A DNA stretch of 64,000 bases from an uncultured bacterium (GTDB lineage: Bacteria; Armatimonadota; JACIXR01): positions 1-64,000 of the forward strand of contig CALITO010000002.1 of assembly GCA_938041455.1 (NCBI GenBank), given 5' to 3'. A model generated the notes under the pieces. The model did no database searches, had not been told where the DNA came from, and saw nothing but the letters and a program-made list of their open reading frames with translations. The position numbers were made by a program, and so were the translations under genes. This document shows, one piece after another, positions 49,940 through 57,691 of this stretch (positions are counted from its first letter, which is position 1; each line of letters opens with the position of its first letter).

Positions 49940-52024
49940 ATGGAAAAAAGAGCAGTTACCCCACGAGCTGTTCTTATAGGGGCTTTGCTCATTCCTCTTA
50001 ATGTTTATTGGATAACGGTAATGGAGGTGAGGTGGTCTACTTTAGATGGTTCCTGCTTACCGCTCTTCATCACTCCTGTTTTCTTTCTCTTTACCCTCGT
50101 AGTCATCAACCTTTACATCTATAATAAGGGGGCAGTCCATCCTTTATATATCTTCTTCCTTTTTTCCCTGCTGGACCTCCTCCTCATCATAGTTTTGGGT
50201 TATAATACCCCTCTGCGCCTTTATCAAATACTGATTTTCCTTGCGCTCTTTGATTATTTGCTTTATATTTTACCCCAGCACCTCAAATTAGAGCCTCTGA
50301 GTGGTGGGGAGCTACTGGTCATTTACATAATGCTCATGATATCCGTGACTATGGCGGGGCACGATACTATTCAGAATTTATTCGGTGTGCTGGGGCATCC
50401 CTATAAATTTGCTACTCCAGAGAATAAGTGGAAGCAACTTTTCTTTGAATATCTACCGAAGTGGCTATTCGTTTCCGATGAAGAGGCGCTGGAAGCTTTC
50501 TACGGGGGAGGCGCTACGCACTACCTTTGGAAACATTTCCATATTTGGGCTAAGCCCTTACTCTATTGGGGCATATATGTAATGACGCTGGTCTTTATGA
50601 TGTTGTGCTTAAATGTAATGGTGAGGAAGCAGTGGACGGAAGCGGAAAAACTTTCCTTCCCCATAATCCAATTGCCCCTGGAAATAGCAAGAGGCGGAGG
50701 AGAAGTTCCCCTTTTCAAGAACCGCCTTCTCTGGATAGGCTTTGCCATTGCTTTTTTTGTAGGCTCGGTAAATGGCATAGCTTCCCTCCTCCCTTATATC
50801 CCCCGTTTGCCAGTTAGTGCTTGGGATCCGTCTAATGATTTGGGACAGTATATAAGGACCCACCCCTGGAATGCGATAGGTTGGACACCCCTCTCCAAGT
50901 ATCCCTTCGCCATAGGGCTTGCCTTCTTCATACCCGCGGACCTCTCTTTTTCCTGCTGGTTCTTCTATGTCTTCCGCAAGCTCCTACAGGTCCTGGGAAG
51001 AGCAACAGGCTGGGAGGGAACGATGCGGGGCTTTCCCTTCTTCGGCGAACAGGCTTCAGGGGCTTGGCTTGCCCTTGCCTTCGTCGCCCTCTGGGGAACG
51101 AAGAGCTTCCTTTGGGGAGTAATTAAAAGAGCGTGGGGAAAGAAGGAAGTTGACGATTCAGGAGAACCAATCCCTTATAGGGCAGCCGTAATAGGCTTCT
51201 TTTTGGGCTGGGCTATTCTCTTAGTGTTCGCCTATAAGGCGGGATTGGCTCTTTGGGCATCGTTGATATTCTTCAGCATTTATTTCCTCTTGGCCTTAGC
51301 AATGGCAAGGGTAAGAGCAGAGCTCGGCACTCCCCACGAAATTTATTTCGTCAATCCCGAGAACATAATGGGCACACTCCTTGGCTCAAAAATAATAGGA
51401 ACCAAGAATTTCACCGTGCTCTGGTCATTTTATTGGATAAACAGGTGTTATAGGAACCATCCTATGCCAGCCCAACTGGAAACCTTCAAGATGGCGGATG
51501 TAGCGAGAATAAACCAGAAGAAAATCCTTGGGGTAATTTTCTTCGCCACATTCCTCGCCCTCTTATCCGCTTACTTCTTCAACTTATTCATCTGCTACGA
51601 CGACGGAGCTCTAGCTAAATGTAGGGGATATAAAGATTGGTTAGGTTGGGAATCCTTTAATAACATAGCTGATTGGGCAAACTACGGTAAGCCCGTGGAG
51701 AAGAGCAGGCTGATCGCGTTCTCGATAGGGCTGATTTTCGTCATCCTGTTACGCATCGCAAGATGGAACCTCTGGTGGTGGCCTTTCCATCCCACCGGCT
51801 ATGCTTTGGCGGTTTCCTTCGCTATGGACTATTTCTGGTTCTCCTTCTTCATCTCCTGGCTTCTCAAGGTAGTCATTCTAAGAGCTGGAGGAATGAAGCT
51901 CCATAGAAGAGCTATACCCTTCTTCCTCGGACTCATCCTTGGCGACTATGTTATCGGTTCAATTTGGGCTATCCTCGGCCCTTATGTCTTCCTCCAGAGA
52001 ATCCAATTTAAGACATTCATTTAG
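49940..52024 (+). CDS. DUF6785/OPT-like polytopic membrane protein (second copy)
   Basis: A 694-residue membrane protein, paralogous to the one at 2886. Shared blocks: TPENKWKQLF, VRKQWTEAEKLSFP, NAIGWTPLSKYPFAIG, ARVRAELGTPHEIYF in place of the other copy's TRMRAEAGNAW, FHPTGYALAVSFAMDY, and LRAGGMKLHRRAIPFFLGLI ending in LGDYV. Its N-terminal region has three or four extra hydrophobic segments (YWITVMEVRW, LFITPVFFLFTLVVINLYIY). The start ATG is one base after the dehydrogenase stop, so it is probably translated by reinitiation. A transport role, perhaps for a polyol or sugar, is inference from context and from OPT-like C-terminal features. Confidence 0.82.
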   Translation: MEKRAVTPRAVLIGALLIPLNVYWITVMEVRWSTLDGSCLPLFITPVFFLFTLVVINLYIYNKGAVHPLYIFFLFSLLDLLLIIVLGYNTPLRLYQILIFLALFDYLLYILPQHLKLEPLSGGELLVIYIMLMISVTMAGHDTIQNLFGVLGHPYKFATPENKWKQLFFEYLPKWLFVSDEEALEAFYGGGATHYLWKHFHIWAKPLLYWGIYVMTLVFMMLCLNVMVRKQWTEAEKLSFPIIQLPLEIARGGGEVPLFKNRLLWIGFAIAFFVGSVNGIASLLPYIPRLPVSAWDPSNDLGQYIRTHPWNAIGWTPLSKYPFAIGLAFFIPADLSFSCWFFYVFRKLLQVLGRATGWEGTMRGFPFFGEQASGAWLALAFVALWGTKSFLWGVIKRAWGKKEVDDSGEPIPYRAAVIGFFLGWAILLVFAYKAGLALWASLIFFSIYFLLALAMARVRAELGTPHEIYFVNPENIMGTLLGSKIIGTKNFTVLWSFYWINRCYRNHPMPAQLETFKMADVARINQKKILGVIFFATFLALLSAYFFNLFICYDDGALAKCRGYKDWLGWESFNNIADWANYGKPVEKSRLIAFSIGLIFVILLRIARWNLWWWPFHPTGYALAVSFAMDYFWFSFFISWLLKVVILRAGGMKLHRRAIPFFLGLILGDYVIGSIWAILGPYVFLQRIQFKTFI

Positions 52025-52028
52025 TGAG

Positions 52029-53039
52029 ATGAACTCATCCCGAAAAATAGGCATTTTAGGAGCAGGTTCTTGGGGAACCGCCCTCGCCCTCCTCTTAGGG
52101 AAAAAAGGCGAGCAAGTAACCCTTTGGGGAAGGCGCAGGGAAATAGTGGACACCATAAACCTAAAGAGGGAGAACCCCTTCTATCTTCCAGGAGTTTCCC
52201 TACCCGAAAACATAAGGGCTACTTTAGAGATGGAGGAAGTGGTGGGGGACAAGGAGGTGATAGTTTTAGCAGTTCCCTCCTTCGCAATGAGGGAAGTGGC
52301 CGAAAGGCTATCCCGCTGCGCTATAGGAAATGCGCTAGTTGTGAATGCCTCCAAAGGATTAGAAGAGGAAAGCGGAAAGCGGATGTCAGAGGTCGTATTG
52401 GAGATTATGCCTTACCTCAAAGATAGACTCCTTGTCCTCTCCGGACCCAATTTAGCAGGGGAGATAGTTAGGGAGGTGCCCACAACTAGCGTAGTCGGGG
52501 GTGATGAAAATCTTTCGAGCAGGGTGCAGGAGTTATTCTCCACCCATTATTTTAGAGTTTACAGGAACGAGGACATAGTAGGAGTAGAGTTAGGGGGTGC
52601 CTTGAAGAACATCATCGCCATTGGGGCGGGAATAAACGATGGGCTCGGTTTCGGAGATAACACAAAGTCAGCTCTTATGACGAGGGGACTGGCAGAGATG
52701 ATAAGGTTGGGTTTGAAATTGGGCGCTTCACTTCAGACCTTCTTCGGCCTGGCTGGTTTGGGCGATTTAGTGGCTACCTGCGCCAGCCCACTGAGTAGAA
52801 ACCGCAGGTTGGGAGAACTGATAGCCAAGGGGTTTCCCTTAGAGGAGGCGAAGAGAATAATCGGGCAGGTAGTAGAAGGAGAACCCACCACAAGGGCAGC
52901 ATACAACCTCGCTTTATCCCTCGGAGTTGATATGCCCATCACCAGCGAGATCTACAATGTCCTATTCAAGGGTAAAGACCCTCGCCAAGCAGTTATAGAC
53001 TTGATGACTCGCCCCCTCAAGCCCGAAAAATATCCCTAA
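52029..53039 (+). CDS. gpsA: glycerol-3-phosphate dehydrogenase [NAD(P)+]
   Basis: A 336-residue cytoplasmic enzyme making sn-glycerol 3-phosphate for phospholipids. The N-terminal GILGAGSWGTALALLLGKKG is the Rossmann motif; TLWGRR follows; VVNASKGLEEESG and LLVLSGPNLAGEI are GpsA signatures. GGALKNIIAIGAGINDGLGFG carries the catalytic Lys near 195, and NTKSALMTRGLAEM binds the glycerol backbone. ATCASPLSRNRRLG completes the pattern. Length is normal. The start at 52029 is 4 bases after the membrane-protein stop; there is no strong ribosome site, so coupling is likely. A strong terminator follows. Confidence 0.95.
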   Translation: MNSSRKIGILGAGSWGTALALLLGKKGEQVTLWGRRREIVDTINLKRENPFYLPGVSLPENIRATLEMEEVVGDKEVIVLAVPSFAMREVAERLSRCAIGNALVVNASKGLEEESGKRMSEVVLEIMPYLKDRLLVLSGPNLAGEIVREVPTTSVVGGDENLSSRVQELFSTHYFRVYRNEDIVGVELGGALKNIIAIGAGINDGLGFGDNTKSALMTRGLAEMIRLGLKLGASLQTFFGLAGLGDLVATCASPLSRNRRLGELIAKGFPLEEAKRIIGQVVEGEPTTRAAYNLALSLGVDMPITSEIYNVLFKGKDPRQAVIDLMTRPLKPEKYP

Positions 53040-53130
53040 ATTTATCCCCCAAATTGAAACTTTTTTTAGTTTTTATCGTCTAATAAAAGAGGAAAGGCAA
53101 GCTGCCTTCCTTGCTTGTTCCCTCGCCCTG

Positions 53131-53166
53131 AGGCGTGCCCCCATATGGGGGCACGCCTTTTCTTTT
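53131..53166 (+). terminator. rho-independent terminator after gpsA
   Basis: A perfect 12-bp GC-rich stem (53131-53142 with 53147-53158) around the 4-nt loop ATAT, followed by TTT, C and TTTT to 53166. It lies about 90 bases after gpsA. An imperfect smaller hairpin (about 53090-53110) precedes it. Confidence 0.88.
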
Positions 53167-53173
53167 GAGCACT

Positions 53174-54403
53174 TTATAGGGAAAAGACGCTTTTGAGAGA
53201 TTCCAATGCTTCGTCAAGATAAGGTTGCTCACCGTAGAGAAGAGCTAATTCCTCCCCCTTTTCCACCCTATCCCCTAACTTCTTTCTCAAAACGATCCCT
53301 CCCGCTGGATGGACATCTAATAAGTGAGATATCTCTCCCAATCTTTTGCAATCAATATCTATCAAGATTCCTTCTCTCTGGGCGGTAAGCGGTTTACATT
53401 CAGCGGTGGGAAGAAGGGAAAAATCCTCAACTATGCGGGGATTTGCCCCCTGCGCTTCCATCCACTGGGCAAATTTCTCCAGAGCTTTCCCACTTCTCAA
53501 AAGTTTCCTCCCCACTTCCTCTCCTTCCTCCTTTGAGTTACAAATACCCCCTTTCCAGAAAGCAAGCCCAGCTAGCGAAACGCAAACCTCCTCAAGGTCC
53601 TTCGGTCCTTCGCCCCGGAGAAAGTTTATCGCTTCCTTGACCTCTAAAATCCTACCCACCGCATAGCCCAGTGGTTGGTCCATAGGGGTTATCTCAACCG
53701 CCACCCTCTTCCCTGCCATCTCGCCTATCGCCAGAAGTTCTTCCGCCAATTCCTTTGCCCTTTCCGCCCTCAAAAAAGCTCCTTTACCCGATTTGACATC
53801 TATCACTATAACATCCGCCCCTCCCGCTATCTTCTTGGACATTATGCTCGAGACAATCAAGGGGATGCTCTCCACACAGGATATGCGGTCCCTTAAAGAG
53901 TAAATCAACTTGTCAGCGGGAGCAAGCTCCTCCGTTTGGGATGATACTGCAATACCAACCCTTTTTAATTGAGATAAATATTCCTCCTTGCTTAAAGAGA
54001 CACGAAAGCCCGGAATTGATTCCAACTTATCCACTGTTCCACCTGTGTGACCTAATGCCCTCCCCGAAAGTTTTGAAACGACTAATCCACCTGAGGCGAC
54101 AAGGGGAGCGAAAATCAAAGTAACCTTATCTCCCACTCCCCCTGTTGAATGCTTGTCAACCTTTATCCCCTCTACCTTTGACAAATCCAACATTTCTCCC
54201 GAGCGCGCCATCGCCAAAGTTAGATGATAGACCTCTTCCCTATTCATTCCCTTGAGGAAAATGGTCATAAGGAAGGCAGACATCTCCCCCTCCCTTATCT
54301 CTCCCTTCACATAACTATGGACCATCCATTCTATCTCTTCATGACTTAATGCTAATCCCTCCCTTTTTCTTTCGATTATTCCCCTTGCCTTCAGGTTAAC
54401 CAG
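53174..54403 (-). CDS. pdp: pyrimidine-nucleoside/thymidine phosphorylase, probable CTG start
   Basis: A homologue of pyrimidine-nucleoside phosphorylase, which splits uridine or thymidine with phosphate. KVDKHSTGGVGDKVTL is the phosphate-binding signature; SKLSGRALGHTGGT and IDVKSGKGAFL carry the pyrimidine-site residues. The first ATG (54325) would delete part of the helical N-terminal domain. The frame extends upstream as VNLKARGIIERKREG and ALSHEEIEWM, a close fit to the family N-terminus, but has no ATG, GTG or TTG. CTG at 54403, 7 bases from GAGGTG, gives a 409-residue protein near the usual length and overlaps the previous gene by 8 bases. The family is certain; the CTG start is inference. 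Confidence 0.85.
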   Translation of the reverse strand: MVNLKARGIIERKREGLALSHEEIEWMVHSYVKGEIREGEMSAFLMTIFLKGMNREEVYHLTLAMARSGEMLDLSKVEGIKVDKHSTGGVGDKVTLIFAPLVASGGLVVSKLSGRALGHTGGTVDKLESIPGFRVSLSKEEYLSQLKRVGIAVSSQTEELAPADKLIYSLRDRISCVESIPLIVSSIMSKKIAGGADVIVIDVKSGKGAFLRAERAKELAEELLAIGEMAGKRVAVEITPMDQPLGYAVGRILEVKEAINFLRGEGPKDLEEVCVSLAGLAFWKGGICNSKEEGEEVGRKLLRSGKALEKFAQWMEAQGANPRIVEDFSLLPTAECKPLTAQREGILIDIDCKRLGEISHLLDVHPAGGIVLRKKLGDRVEKGEELALLYGEQPYLDEALESLKSVFSL

Positions 54404-55406
54404 GCGTGCCCACCTCTTGAGGTGAAGCGAGGTTTAGGACCTCCCTTATGTCTATGTTGACGGGGCAGAACCTCACGCATCTTCCGCAGCCGGTGCAGAA
54501 GGTCTCCCCATATCTTTCAGGGCAGTAGGATAGCTTGTGCATAAATCTCTGCCTCACCCTCTCCTTTTTCGTTGGGCGAGGATTGTGCCCAGATGCTTGG
54601 AGGGTGAAGGAGGCGAACTGACAACTATCCCAACATCTGTAGCGTGCACCTACTTGTAAGGTTATATTCTCGTCTTTTATATCAAAGCAGTGACAAGTAG
54701 GACAAAGAAATGTGCATATACCACAACTTAAACATCTCCTGGCTAATTCAGCCCAAATCGGATGCTCCCAAGCCCCTTGTAGAAAATTATGGACCTTCCC
54801 CTTATCATAGGGTGAGGCAAAGGCTTCCTCAAAACGCCTAATAACTTCCTCCACATCTTGTCTTCTTGCCTCGCCATCATCCAAGTGGGAAGCGAGCGCT
54901 TTGAGGAGTTCCTCCCCTTTAGGAGAAGTTATTTCCAAAGCAAATCCATCTTCCAGTGGTGTAAGGACGACATCTGCCCCTTCTTCCTTTATACCCATCT
55001 CCTTACAAAAACAACCCCATAAAGGCTCTTTACAACGAAGAAGAGCCAAGGTAGAGAGTTCTCTTCTGCGTATATAATATGGGTCGGGATAAACACTTTG
55101 GAATACCTTATCCAGCATCTCCAGGCTGGCGACATCGCACATTCTTGCCCCCCAAACGAGGAATGGCCTATCGGCTAAATCCGGTTCCCTTATTTGCCCG
55201 TTTCGGAAATAAAACAGATGTTCACTGGCAGGGAAGAACCATTCCTTCAAGGGACGTACTGGCAAGCCCTCATTCACCCATTCCTCTCCCTTCTCTATTT
55301 CCCCATAAATTAGGGCATCGCCCCATTTCCTTGGGGCAATGACGGTCATTTTCTCCCTCAAATTTCCTATAATTTCATTCACATCTTCCCTCTTGATGAA
55401 GAACAT
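54396..55406 (-). CDS. AsrA/HydB-like [4Fe-4S] electron-transfer protein
   Basis: A 336-residue cytoplasmic iron-sulfur protein related to anaerobic sulfite reductase subunit A and sulfhydrogenase beta subunits. The N-terminal 220 residues are a family domain (WGARMCDVASLEMLDKVF). Two [4Fe-4S] motifs follow: Cys225, 228, 231 and 235 in CLSCGICTFLCPTCHCFD, the typical 'CPTCxCF' version, and Cys304, 307, 310 and 314 in CTGCGRCVRFCP. Further Cys at 16-21 residues after the first cluster could bind metal. It moves electrons between a flavoprotein and ferredoxin or a quinone/disulfide partner. It follows the FrhB-like gene by 6 bases, so the two form a module; no catalytic subunit is in the window. 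Confidence 0.85.
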   Translation of the reverse strand: MFFIKREDVNEIIGNLREKMTVIAPRKWGDALIYGEIEKGEEWVNEGLPVRPLKEWFFPASEHLFYFRNGQIREPDLADRPFLVWGARMCDVASLEMLDKVFQSVYPDPYYIRRRELSTLALLRCKEPLWGCFCKEMGIKEEGADVVLTPLEDGFALEITSPKGEELLKALASHLDDGEARRQDVEEVIRRFEEAFASPYDKGKVHNFLQGAWEHPIWAELARRCLSCGICTFLCPTCHCFDIKDENITLQVGARYRCWDSCQFASFTLQASGHNPRPTKKERVRQRFMHKLSYCPERYGETFCTGCGRCVRFCPVNIDIREVLNLASPQEVGTPG

Positions 55407-55412
55407 CTTCTT

Positions 55413-56342
55413 TTATCCTCCTTCTAAGTCAGGGTCTTGTAGAGTATAGGTGGTGAGCAAGGGGGGCTGAGAAGGGTCTAGGCCCGCTATGTATTGGAAG
55501 AGCTCGTATGCGGATTTTTCCATTTTTCTGTGAAGTTGGAACATCGGTACCTCTAAGGGACAAGCACGCTCGCACTCCCCACAAGAAACACATCTACCTG
55601 CAAGATGCATTGAACGATTGAGATGGAAAAGCTTGTTATCCTCCATAGTAACTTGATGAGAGACAAACTGGGGCATAGAGCTCTCTGCAAAGCATTCCCT
55701 GCAGTAGCAGGAGGGGCAGGTAAGTCGGCAGGCGAAACAGCGGATGCAGAGTGCGAACCGCTCCTCAAAGTAATTGCGTCTTTCCTCGCTGGAAAGTTTC
55801 TCCATTTCCTCCACATCAGGGAAACCCATAAATCCTTCCCTTTCCTCGCCGAGGAGCTCATCGTGAAGGACGGGCGTGGGATAAGGGCAAAGTTCGCAGG
55901 ATTTGAAAAGGACCTCTTTCCTCGCTACCCTTATGTTTCCCGGTTCAATAACTATCTCTTCTCCCTCTTCTTTTATCTCCTTAACCCTCCTTAAATTAAC
56001 CCTCTTTCCCAATTTCCTCACATCTACCATACCCGGGCAGGAAACACCTATTATGTAGAGCCTATCCCTCTCTACCTGTCTCTCTTGGAGGAGGATAGCG
56101 ATGCTGCGGGATGTGCAACCAAGGGCAATTATTCCTATCTTTTTGTCCCTTTCCTGGGGGATATACTTGGCGAGGTTATGGTGGCAGAAAGGGTTAAAGA
56201 CCATCCGCTTCACATCCGTTGCCTTTTCTACGAAAATGGGAATGGAGCGGAAGGGAAAAGAACCATCACCGTAGGCAAGGATAACATCTACTTTCCCCTC
56301 GCTTAGAAGGGATTCTGCTATCTTCCTTAGTTTATCTACCAT
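55413..56342 (-). CDS. FrhB/FdhB-like flavin/iron-sulfur protein
   Basis: A 309-residue protein. The N-terminal part (about 1-190) resembles the coenzyme F420 hydrogenase/dehydrogenase beta-subunit fold: CHHNLAKYIPQERDKKIGII, ALGCTSRSIAILLQER, YIIGVSCPGMVD and ELCPYPTPV. Two [4Fe-4S] motifs follow: Cys199, 202, 205 and 209 in CIRCFACRLTCPSCYC, and Cys251, 254, 257 and 261 in CVSCGECERACP. The ATG overlaps the radA stop region by 7 bases. FrhB-like proteins bind FAD and link iron-sulfur relays to F420, NAD or ferredoxin. F420 use is not implied by this sequence alone. Confidence 0.82.
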   Translation of the reverse strand: MVDKLRKIAESLLSEGKVDVILAYGDGSFPFRSIPIFVEKATDVKRMVFNPFCHHNLAKYIPQERDKKIGIIALGCTSRSIAILLQERQVERDRLYIIGVSCPGMVDVRKLGKRVNLRRVKEIKEEGEEIVIEPGNIRVARKEVLFKSCELCPYPTPVLHDELLGEEREGFMGFPDVEEMEKLSSEERRNYFEERFALCIRCFACRLTCPSCYCRECFAESSMPQFVSHQVTMEDNKLFHLNRSMHLAGRCVSCGECERACPLEVPMFQLHRKMEKSAYELFQYIAGLDPSQPPLLTTYTLQDPDLEGG

Positions 56343-57685
56343 TCTTCCTGTATAACACCTGCCGCTTCCTGTAAGTTGTTTACTCCCACAACCTTGATGG
56401 TTGGAGGTGGTGTTATTTTCTTTAGATTGTGTCGCGGGATAAGAGCCTTAGAGAAACCAAGCCTTTCTCCTTCCACCAACCTACTCTCTGCCCAAGGAAC
56501 GCTCCTTATCTCACCTCCCAGACCGACCTCTCCGAATATTAAGAGGTCTGGGGGAAGAGGTTTGCTCTTCACACTGCTCAAGATAGCCATAGCCAAAGCC
56601 AAATCTACCGCTGGTTCCTCTATCCTCATACCACCCACAACATTAACTATCACATCTTGCTGATACAGTTTCAAACCCAGTTTTTTCTCCAAAATCGCCA
56701 CCATTATGATGAAGCGATTATAATCTACTCCTTGTGCCATCCTACGAGGCTGGGGAAATGGAGAGTAAGTGACGAGGGCCTGAACTTCGTGAAGAAGAGG
56801 TCTTGTGCCCTCCATAACAGCGGTGATAGCTGAGCCTACTGCATGTTTATCCCTCTCCGCCAAAAGCTCGAGGGAAGGATTCTTCACCTCCACCATACCC
56901 TCTTCTCTCATTTCAAACATAGCTACCTCGTTAGTAGAGCCGAAGCGATTTTTCGTAGCCCGTAGTATCCTCCAGGGATGAACTCCGTCCCCCTCCAGAT
57001 AGAGGACACAATCCACCATATGCTCCAAAGTTTTGGGACCTGCCAAGGTGCCTTCCTTTGTTATATGCCCCACGATGAAGAGGGGAATGCCCAGGGGTTT
57101 GACCAAGTTTATAAGATGAAAGGCACATTCCCTCACCTGGCTGACGGTTCCCGGGGGCGATTCAAGCGCGGGATGATGGAGAGTTTGAATGGAATCCACT
57201 ATTACAGCAATGGGCTTGAGAAAATTGATACCCTCTGCTATGATTTCAACATCCGTTTCGGAAAGAAGCAAGAGCCTTTCCTCGTTTATATTAAGGCGGG
57301 AGGCTCTAAGCTTTATCTGGGAGGGACTTTCCTCTCCAGATACATAAAGGACATTTCCCCGCTCGCAGAGCTTGGAAGCAACCTGTAAGAGTAAGGTGGA
57401 CTTACCTATACCTGGTTCCCCTCCCAAGAGTATTACCGCTCCCTTCACCACTCCTCCACCCAAGACCCTGTCCATTTCCTCACCGCCCGTGGAGAAACGC
57501 TCAGCGGGAGCAAGATCTATTTGTTTAAGTGAAGATAAGGGAGGAATTTCCTTCTTTTCTTCTTCCCTTTTAATTTTCCATTTTTCAAATGTGCCGAACT
57601 CCCCACATTGAGGGCATTTTCCCATCCATTGTTCGCTCTCATACCCACATTGAGAGCAGCGGTAACGGACCTTCTCCCGAGGCAT
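56336..57685 (-). CDS. radA: DNA repair protein RadA
   Basis: A 449-residue RadA (Sms) DnaB-like branch-migration ATPase. The N-terminal zinc finger has Cys10, 13, 24 and 27 (YRCSQCGYES and GKCPQCGEF). The RecA core has Walker A GGEPGIGKST near 88-97, Walker B-like AVIVDSIQT, and the RadA-specific motif ATKNRFGSTNE near 245. The C-terminal Lon-protease-like domain includes VNVVGGMRIEEPAVDLALAMA, without the Lon Ser-Lys proteolysis pair. Domains and length are standard. It follows clpC by 6 bases, the same clpC-radA linkage known from many Firmicutes and Cyanobacteria-like genomes. Confidence 0.96.
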   Translation of the reverse strand: MPREKVRYRCSQCGYESEQWMGKCPQCGEFGTFEKWKIKREEEKKEIPPLSSLKQIDLAPAERFSTGGEEMDRVLGGGVVKGAVILLGGEPGIGKSTLLLQVASKLCERGNVLYVSGEESPSQIKLRASRLNINEERLLLLSETDVEIIAEGINFLKPIAVIVDSIQTLHHPALESPPGTVSQVRECAFHLINLVKPLGIPLFIVGHITKEGTLAGPKTLEHMVDCVLYLEGDGVHPWRILRATKNRFGSTNEVAMFEMREEGMVEVKNPSLELLAERDKHAVGSAITAVMEGTRPLLHEVQALVTYSPFPQPRRMAQGVDYNRFIIMVAILEKKLGLKLYQQDVIVNVVGGMRIEEPAVDLALAMAILSSVKSKPLPPDLLIFGEVGLGGEIRSVPWAESRLVEGERLGFSKALIPRHNLKKITPPPTIKVVGVNNLQEAAGVIQEEW

Positions 57686-57691
57686 TCAAAT

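Noticed and set aside
53174..54330. Pyrimidine phosphorylase as a truncated pseudogene
   Set aside because: The missing N-terminus is encoded in frame upstream with good family match, so a rare start codon explains it better than decay.
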